Below are positions 59,425 to 64,000 of a DNA stretch of 64,000 nt, piece by piece. Each line of letters starts with the position of its first letter. Position 1 is the stretch's first letter. The position numbers and the translations under genes were made by a program. The notes below the pieces were generated by a model. That model had not been told where the DNA came from, searched no databases, and saw nothing but the letters and a program-made list of their open reading frames with translations. The DNA comes from CAYSPG01 sp964432885. Its GTDB lineage: Bacteria; Bacteroidota; Bacteroidia; AKYH767-A; OLB10. The stretch is taken from contig CAYSPG010000009.1 of NCBI GenBank assembly GCA_964432885.1, positions 1 through 64,000 on the forward strand, given 5' to 3'.

Positions 59425-61722
59425 TTATTTCACCACCACCTCATCACAAAATATCCAGCAATTGTACCCTGCACCTATATGCCAGCGTGGGCAAGTTTTT
59501 AAATTGTGTGCAACCACTTTAATAAAACGTGCTTTGTGGTTTTCCTTTTCTGAATTTGAATAAAAAGTTTTTGTGTTAAAATTTTTATTTGGCTTTGGCG
59601 CATCGCACAATGCAGCATTACCAAGTTGAGAAAATTTATTTCCATCTTCAGAAAAATAAAACTCCACTGACGATGGAAAAAATATCCAGCTCTTTTGGTC
59701 TTCCATAAAATCGCAACTTATGTTGCTGATGTTTTTTATTTCGCCCAAATCAACTGTGGCTGTCATGTCTTCGCCTTCCCAGCCCAGCCAGTTGTAATGA
59801 TAGTCATCATACCCACCCACTCCATCTGTTAAAGTAGTTGCTCCCTTGGCTGGATATTTTGGGCTGAAAGGAATTTGAAAAGAAACATTTTTATCCATTG
59901 CCAAATGCTCAATCATTCCGTGAGAAAAAATGCGGTGCCAGTCGGACAAATATTTTTCTGGCGGTATAACATTTTCGTTTAGTGAAGTGATATGATGATT
60001 TTTTAATGCTGCAACAAAATCATCCACACTTTTTTTCAATGCAGGTTTTACAATCCATTTTCCTGTTGCGTCTTTTTCAAAAATTCCGCGCTCACCCGTT
60101 CCAAAAAATTTTGATTGTTCAAGTGTTGCATACCACAATGGCAACGATGCGCGCTCAACACGGTACGAAAACGTTTTATCATCCTTTACTTTTTCCCTAG
60201 CTTCCAGTAAAAACTTGTTGTATTCATCAACTTGCTTGGGCTTAAGCCATGTTCTAATTGGAGTAACGGGGTTGCCATAAATGTCAAGAAAAACATTTTC
60301 AGTATCAAGATTTTTTTCAAGCGCCTGGTTGTATTTTAATAAGCTCTCACCGGCATCACCGTAAAATCCGTTTGCAAAATCTTTATAAAGCGAATCAATA
60401 TTTGCATCAGGATTCCAGAGCAATGCGGAGACAATATATGCTTTCATTTCGCCAAAGTCGCTCCAGTTGCGCGAGCTGCCCTGCTCAAAAATATCGCGCA
60501 CGCCATGACTTGAAAAAAATTGCAGGTTGGGCTGCAGGGTTTTAAAATTCGGAAATGGCGAAACATAATTTGCGAACTGAACCACATAATCCCAAATCAA
60601 AATATTATGAGTGAGTTTGCTCCAGTTTTCAAAATCATCTGCAAACGAACCCTCACCGGTTTCTTCTGCAATTGGTTTGCTGCGATTACATTCAATACTG
60701 CAAAACATAATGTTCACGTTATCTTTCGGCTTCGTAATTTTTGGAGCGCTGCGCGTATATTGATATGCAAGTGTTGAAATAATTTTATCAGGAAATTTTT
60801 CTGCTACTCTATTTACAAAACGAATTACAGAGCCGGAGGGGCTTCCTTCAGCTGAGTCTATTGCCTTGCATTTATCGCACTGACAAAATCCGTAATTGTC
60901 ATTCTGACTCACCGACCAGTATTTTGCCTGCGGCTGTTTTTGCATTTCAATACGTAAATTTTTTACGAGCAAATCAAATACTGTATCGTTGCTTAAACAC
61001 AATTGCGTTGGCTGCCGCTTGCCGCCATAGTAAGCAAAATATTCAGGGTGCAAATCAAAATAAATTGTTTCAGGTACCAGCTTGGTAAAAGTGTGAACCC
61101 ACATGCCCCAGTTGGAAGGTGATGAATCAGGGTGATGTTTTAATAATCTGTGCCACTCCAGATATTCATCATCAACAGTTGCAGTATAAAAATATTCACG
61201 GAAATCTATTTTAGGAATTTCAAGGATGTTTATGTCATCAGGAATGGTGAGCGAATTATTTTTCGGAATTACTTTTGCTTCGCTTGAGTATTTTCTGCAA
61301 CCGCTAAACTTTTCTAAAAAAAAATACACAGCGTAAACAATTCCTTTGCCACCTCCTCCATTTAAAAGCAATTTATTTTTCTCAGTTATGATTGAAAATC
61401 CGTCAGGATGATTGATGGTATTTTTAATGGAACGATTGGTGTTGCCAATTAAAATTTCTGAATCGCTTTCTTTTCTGTCATCAGCATAAATTAAAAATTC
61501 AGCACCGGTAATTTGTTTTAAATAGTTTGATAACACATCAGCAGCATGTTTTTCGTTGGCAGTTACTTTTGTGGGAATGATGATGTAGTAATTTGTTTTG
61601 CTGTTTTGCGAAAGCGTAATTGAAAAACTTTTAGATGTAGTAAGGAAAAGAAATAAAAAGCAGATGAGACAGATAGATCCGATTTTCACGGATAAATATT
61701 TTTTAGTTGCCTTTCTCAGCAT
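59425..61722 (-). CDS. DUF4838-domain secreted glycosidase-like protein
   Basis: Protein of 765 residues with a signal peptide (ICLICFLFLFLTTSKSFS). An N-terminal alpha-glucuronidase/GH20b-like domain (VTANEKHAADVLSNYLKQIT, EILIGNTNR, DGFSIITEKNKLLLNGGGGK) precedes the DUF4838 barrel: KYWSVSQNDNYGFCQCDKCK and NILIWDYVVQFANYVSPFPN. The last 140 residues look like an F5/8-type discoidin domain (GGYDDYHYNWLGWEGEDMTA). Likely acts on a glycan outside the cytoplasm; catalytic residues are not established for this family. It faces the fucosidase gene, so a shared substrate is possible. Confidence 0.85.
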   Translation of the reverse strand: MLRKATKKYLSVKIGSICLICFLFLFLTTSKSFSITLSQNSKTNYYIIIPTKVTANEKHAADVLSNYLKQITGAEFLIYADDRKESDSEILIGNTNRSIKNTINHPDGFSIITEKNKLLLNGGGGKGIVYAVYFFLEKFSGCRKYSSEAKVIPKNNSLTIPDDINILEIPKIDFREYFYTATVDDEYLEWHRLLKHHPDSSPSNWGMWVHTFTKLVPETIYFDLHPEYFAYYGGKRQPTQLCLSNDTVFDLLVKNLRIEMQKQPQAKYWSVSQNDNYGFCQCDKCKAIDSAEGSPSGSVIRFVNRVAEKFPDKIISTLAYQYTRSAPKITKPKDNVNIMFCSIECNRSKPIAEETGEGSFADDFENWSKLTHNILIWDYVVQFANYVSPFPNFKTLQPNLQFFSSHGVRDIFEQGSSRNWSDFGEMKAYIVSALLWNPDANIDSLYKDFANGFYGDAGESLLKYNQALEKNLDTENVFLDIYGNPVTPIRTWLKPKQVDEYNKFLLEAREKVKDDKTFSYRVERASLPLWYATLEQSKFFGTGERGIFEKDATGKWIVKPALKKSVDDFVAALKNHHITSLNENVIPPEKYLSDWHRIFSHGMIEHLAMDKNVSFQIPFSPKYPAKGATTLTDGVGGYDDYHYNWLGWEGEDMTATVDLGEIKNISNISCDFMEDQKSWIFFPSSVEFYFSEDGNKFSQLGNAALCDAPKPNKNFNTKTFYSNSEKENHKARFIKVVAHNLKTCPRWHIGAGYNCWIFCDEVVVK

Positions 61723-61790
61723 TTTATTTTCATTTAAAAAAATCTGGGGTAATCAGTCGCATACGCTCCATCCGTGTTCCAATATATTTG
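61665..61790. repeat. Degraded 'ATCCG' hairpin repeat around the DUF4838 start
   Basis: GATCCGATTTTCACGGATAA on the left and CAGTCGCATACGCTCCATCCG on the right carry the words of the GCGGAT/ATCCGC family but pairing is poor. It overlaps the first codons of the DUF4838 gene. Confidence 0.4.
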
Positions 61791-61916
61791 TTCCAAATGT
61801 AATCCATCGTATTATTATAATTGATTAAAAAAAACCAATTGCTGATGCAATTTATGTTGTCAAACAAATAAAAGACATGATAATGAAACTACAAAAAAAC
61901 ATCGAGTTTACATAAA

Positions 61917-61953
61917 ACAAAAAAGCCGCTAACTTTTAGTTAACGGCTTTTTT
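61917..61953 (-). terminator. Terminator downstream of tsf
   Basis: AAAAAAGCCGCTAAC and GTTAACGGCTTTTTT pair around TTTTA with one bulge. On the minus strand it begins 17 nt after the tsf stop and has a T-run. The remaining spacer 61723-61916 shows nothing else. Confidence 0.85.
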
Positions 61954-61969
61954 AAATAGTTTATATTTT

Positions 61970-62806
61970 TTATCCGCCTATTTGAACGCGTCTGAAAGAT
62001 TTAACTGTTAACCCTTTTTCAACACCATCTAAATACTGCCGAACGGTTTTTTTATCTTCTTTAATAAACGATTGGTTTAATAAAGTGCTTTCCTGGTAAA
62101 ATTTGTTGAGTTTTCCCATTGCAATTTTCTCAATCATGTTTTCGGGCTTACCTTCCGCACGGGCCTGCTCTTTTCCAATTTCAATTTCTCGGTTTAGGGT
62201 ATTTTGATCAACATCATCTTTGTCAACAGCTACCGGATTCATTGCGGCAATTTGCATGGCCACGTCTTTGCCTGCATCGGCAGGTGCCGTTGCGGTTGAT
62301 AGCCCTACCATCGAAACTATTTTATTTCCGGGGTGGATATAAATTACAACCTTTGGTGCTTCAATAATAGTATATCCAATAAACTCCATCTTTTCGCCTA
62401 TTTTACCGACCAAATCAGAAAGTTTATCGGCAACGGTTACACCTTGCATTGGTAGTGACATTACAGCATCAACACTTGTTGCATTGTTAGCCATTGCAAT
62501 GTCAAGCACCGCATCAACGAAGGTGGTAAAATCTGCGCTTTTTCCAACAAAGTCGGTTTCGCATGTTAATCCCAATAAATATCCTTTGCTTGCATCGGCA
62601 TTTGTTTTAGCCATAATGTAGCCTTCTTTGGTTTCGCGGTCGGCACGGTTAGCAGCAACTTTTTGCCCTCTTTTTCTTAATTCGTCAATGGCTTTTTCAA
62701 AATCGCCATTGGCTTCCATCAACGCTTTTTTACAATCCATCATACCTGCACCGGTCATTTGGCGCAGTTTGTTTACATCGCTTGCACTAATTGTTAAGGT
62801 ACTCAT
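61970..62806 (-). CDS. tsf: Translation elongation factor Ts
   Basis: Protein of 278 residues. The N-terminal UBA-like and binding motif is LRQMTGAGMMDCKKALMEAN; GLTCETDFVGKSADF follows, matching the nucleotide-exchange core, and a C-terminal VRQYLDGVEKGLTVKSFRRV ends it. EF-Ts recycles EF-Tu by exchanging GDP for GTP. It is 27 nt downstream of rpsB in the usual order. Confidence 0.98.
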   Translation of the reverse strand: MSTLTISASDVNKLRQMTGAGMMDCKKALMEANGDFEKAIDELRKRGQKVAANRADRETKEGYIMAKTNADASKGYLLGLTCETDFVGKSADFTTFVDAVLDIAMANNATSVDAVMSLPMQGVTVADKLSDLVGKIGEKMEFIGYTIIEAPKVVIYIHPGNKIVSMVGLSTATAPADAGKDVAMQIAAMNPVAVDKDDVDQNTLNREIEIGKEQARAEGKPENMIEKIAMGKLNKFYQESTLLNQSFIKEDKKTVRQYLDGVEKGLTVKSFRRVQIGG

Positions 62807-62833
62807 TTTTTATTGTCTCTGTATAATATAATA

Positions 62834-63718
62834 TTATTCTTCGGTAGTGTTTTTTACTTTTTTTACTGCTGATGTTTTACGCGGGCGACCGGTAGTTTTT
62901 TTAGCAGGTGCTTTTTCTTCATCGCTGTTTTCGTCATCAGAAGCTGCTACCATAACTGTATCATCGCCCTCAGCGCGTTCACCTGATTCATCATCAGCAG
63001 CTGCTTCGCGTTCGCGGTCGGCTTCTTTATCCATTTTGCGCTCAGAAATTCCGTCTTCAATAGCACGAATCATTTCATTCATGATAAGCTCAATGGATTT
63101 TGTTGCATCATCGTTTGCCGGAATTGGAAAATCAATATTGGTAGGGTCGGTATTTGTATCGCAAATTGCAATGGTGGGAATACCTAATTTTTGCGCTTCG
63201 CTAACAGCAATGTGTTCTTTTAATACATCAACAATAAACAAAGCGGCAGGTAAACGAGTAAGATCAGCAATGCTACCTATTAGTTTTTCCATTTTAGCTT
63301 TTTGGCGGCTTACCTGCAAGCGCTCTTTTTTCGAAATGTTGTTAAACGTTTCGTCTTTCATAAACTTTTCAAACCCGGTCATTTTTTTAACCGACTTGCG
63401 CTGAGTAGAAAAATTAGTGAGCATGCCACCGGGCCATCGCTCGGTAATGTAAGGCATGTTTACACTTTTGGCAGCATTAGCAACAATTTCTTTAGCCTGC
63501 TTTTTGGTGGCAACAAACAAAATTCGTTTTCCTGATTTTGCAATTTGCTTAATAGCAGCAGTAGCTTCATCAAGCTTAGCCGATGTTTTGTTTAAATCAA
63601 TGATATGAATGCCATTGCGCTCCATAAAAATATAAGGAGCCATTTTGGGATTCCATTTGCGCTTCAAGTGACCAAAGTGGCAACCAGCGTCTAACAATTC
63701 CTGAGTATTTACGGACAT
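62834..63718 (-). CDS. rpsB: 30S ribosomal protein S2
   Basis: Protein of 294 residues from the ATG at 63718 (MSVNTQELLDAGCHFGHLKR). Core motifs: RNGIHIIDLNKTSAKLDEAT, WPGGMLTNF, and GIPTIAICDTNTDPTNIDFP. The C-terminal extension of about 60 residues is acidic then Lys-rich (DESGERAEGDD ... APAKKTTGRPRKTSAVKKVK), longer than in E. coli and seen in some Bacteroidota. The longer frame from 63820 overlaps rpsI and lacks homology. S2 binds the small subunit head-body junction and S1. Confidence 0.97.
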   Translation of the reverse strand: MSVNTQELLDAGCHFGHLKRKWNPKMAPYIFMERNGIHIIDLNKTSAKLDEATAAIKQIAKSGKRILFVATKKQAKEIVANAAKSVNMPYITERWPGGMLTNFSTQRKSVKKMTGFEKFMKDETFNNISKKERLQVSRQKAKMEKLIGSIADLTRLPAALFIVDVLKEHIAVSEAQKLGIPTIAICDTNTDPTNIDFPIPANDDATKSIELIMNEMIRAIEDGISERKMDKEADREREAAADDESGERAEGDDTVMVAASDDENSDEEKAPAKKTTGRPRKTSAVKKVKNTTEE

Positions 63719-63743
63719 GTATTTTTTGTTGATGGTGATAATA

Positions 63744-64000
63744 TTAACGTTTGCTGAATTGGAATCTCTTACGTGCTTTTTTCTGGCCGCTCTTTTTACG
63801 TTCAACCATACGGGGGTCACGCGTAAGCAACCCCTCTTTTTTTAAAGCAGGACGGTTTTCAGGATTAATATCGCATAATGCTCGTGCAATACCCAAACGT
63901 ATTGCCTCGGCCTGACCGGTAATTCCACCACCCATTACGTTTGCTTTTACATCAAACTGTCCGTTGGCATTTATAATTGCAAAAGCCTGTGTAACCTTGT
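63744..64000 (-). CDS. rpsI: 30S ribosomal protein S9, partial (5' end outside window)
   Basis: The visible 85 codons encode QAFAIINANGQFDVKANVMG, then GGITGQAEAIRLGIARALCD, LLTRDPRMVERKKSGQKKAR and the terminal KRFQFSKR, the universal C-terminal tail that reaches the P-site tRNA. The reading frame is open to the window edge, so the N terminus is missing. It is 25 nt upstream of rpsB. Confidence 0.97.
   Translation of the reverse strand, partial: KVTQAFAIINANGQFDVKANVMGGGITGQAEAIRLGIARALCDINPENRPALKKEGLLTRDPRMVERKKSGQKKARKRFQFSKR

Noticed and set aside
62847..63404. Plus-strand 185-aa Ser-rich frame opposite rpsB
   Set aside because: It is antisense to ribosomal protein S2; its Ser/Ala composition mirrors the acidic and Lys-rich tail of S2.
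1..64000. tRNA or rRNA genes in the spacers
   Set aside because: I looked through the spacers for cloverleaf-type sequence with TTCRA loops and CCA ends and saw none; a covariance-model scan would settle it.

Overview
The window is AT-rich, densely coded DNA from the chromosome of a member of the Bacteroidota. Markers seen directly are a fused SecD-SecF translocase (34091-37108), proteins with C-terminal type IX secretion sorting domains (30977-32242 and 52940-54259), an HmuY-type lipoprotein beside a TonB receptor, carboxypeptidase-regulatory-domain TonB receptors, -7 promoter boxes of the TAnnTTTG type, and the rpsI-rpsB-tsf ribosomal block at the right edge. I cannot place it to genus. I found no rRNA, tRNA, CRISPR array, phage or intact insertion sequence.

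Layout. 1-3026: an outer-membrane barrel gene, a 240-bp inverted-repeat element holding a 21-bp tandem array, a radical SAM/SPASM gene and an ECF sigma factor. 3197-12902: a minus-strand surface-polysaccharide locus (five glycosyltransferases, an O-antigen polymerase/ligase-like membrane protein, an asparagine-synthase-like amidotransferase and a nucleotide-sugar epimerase), preceded by pdxJ and a PA0069-type radical SAM gene. 14982-23888: exported proteins, a nucleotidyltransferase/GHMP-kinase fusion, a membrane-anchored AraC-type regulator, an L-fucose-type permease, a sugar mutarotase and a TonB receptor; together these suggest uptake and activation of a deoxysugar. 24022-27395: small genes whose ends are invaded by dispersed repeats. 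27612-32242: a TonB receptor, an HmuY lipoprotein and a T9SS-secreted HmuY-like protein, probably for haem. 32357-42274: housekeeping and membrane genes (PspC, nucleoside transporter, SecDF, LytTR regulator, MscS channel, amino-acid dehydrogenase, TrpS). 43070-48433: eight tightly packed genes (YHS protein, DoxX-like, outer-membrane protein, DinB-like, NRDE/TANGO2-like, ATP-grasp, LysE-like, Crp/Fnr regulator) with a Crp/Fnr-geometry palindrome upstream. 49117-57666: exporter, DUF1801, methyltransferase, AraC, chitinase, VOC, SRPBCC and metallo-hydrolase genes. 57812-61722: an alpha-L-fucosidase converging on a DUF4838 glycosidase-like protein. 61970-64000: tsf, rpsB and partial rpsI.

The most distinctive features are: (1) the 21-bp array between 33-34 bp inverted arms at 1082-1321; (2) several unrelated families of hairpin-forming dispersed repeats that sit flush against stop codons, with one copy inserted in frame inside a gene and another replacing the start region of a peptidase gene; (3) the nucleotidyltransferase/GHMP-kinase fusion with a TTG start, near fucose-type genes; (4) the eight-gene operon ending in its own Crp/Fnr regulator.
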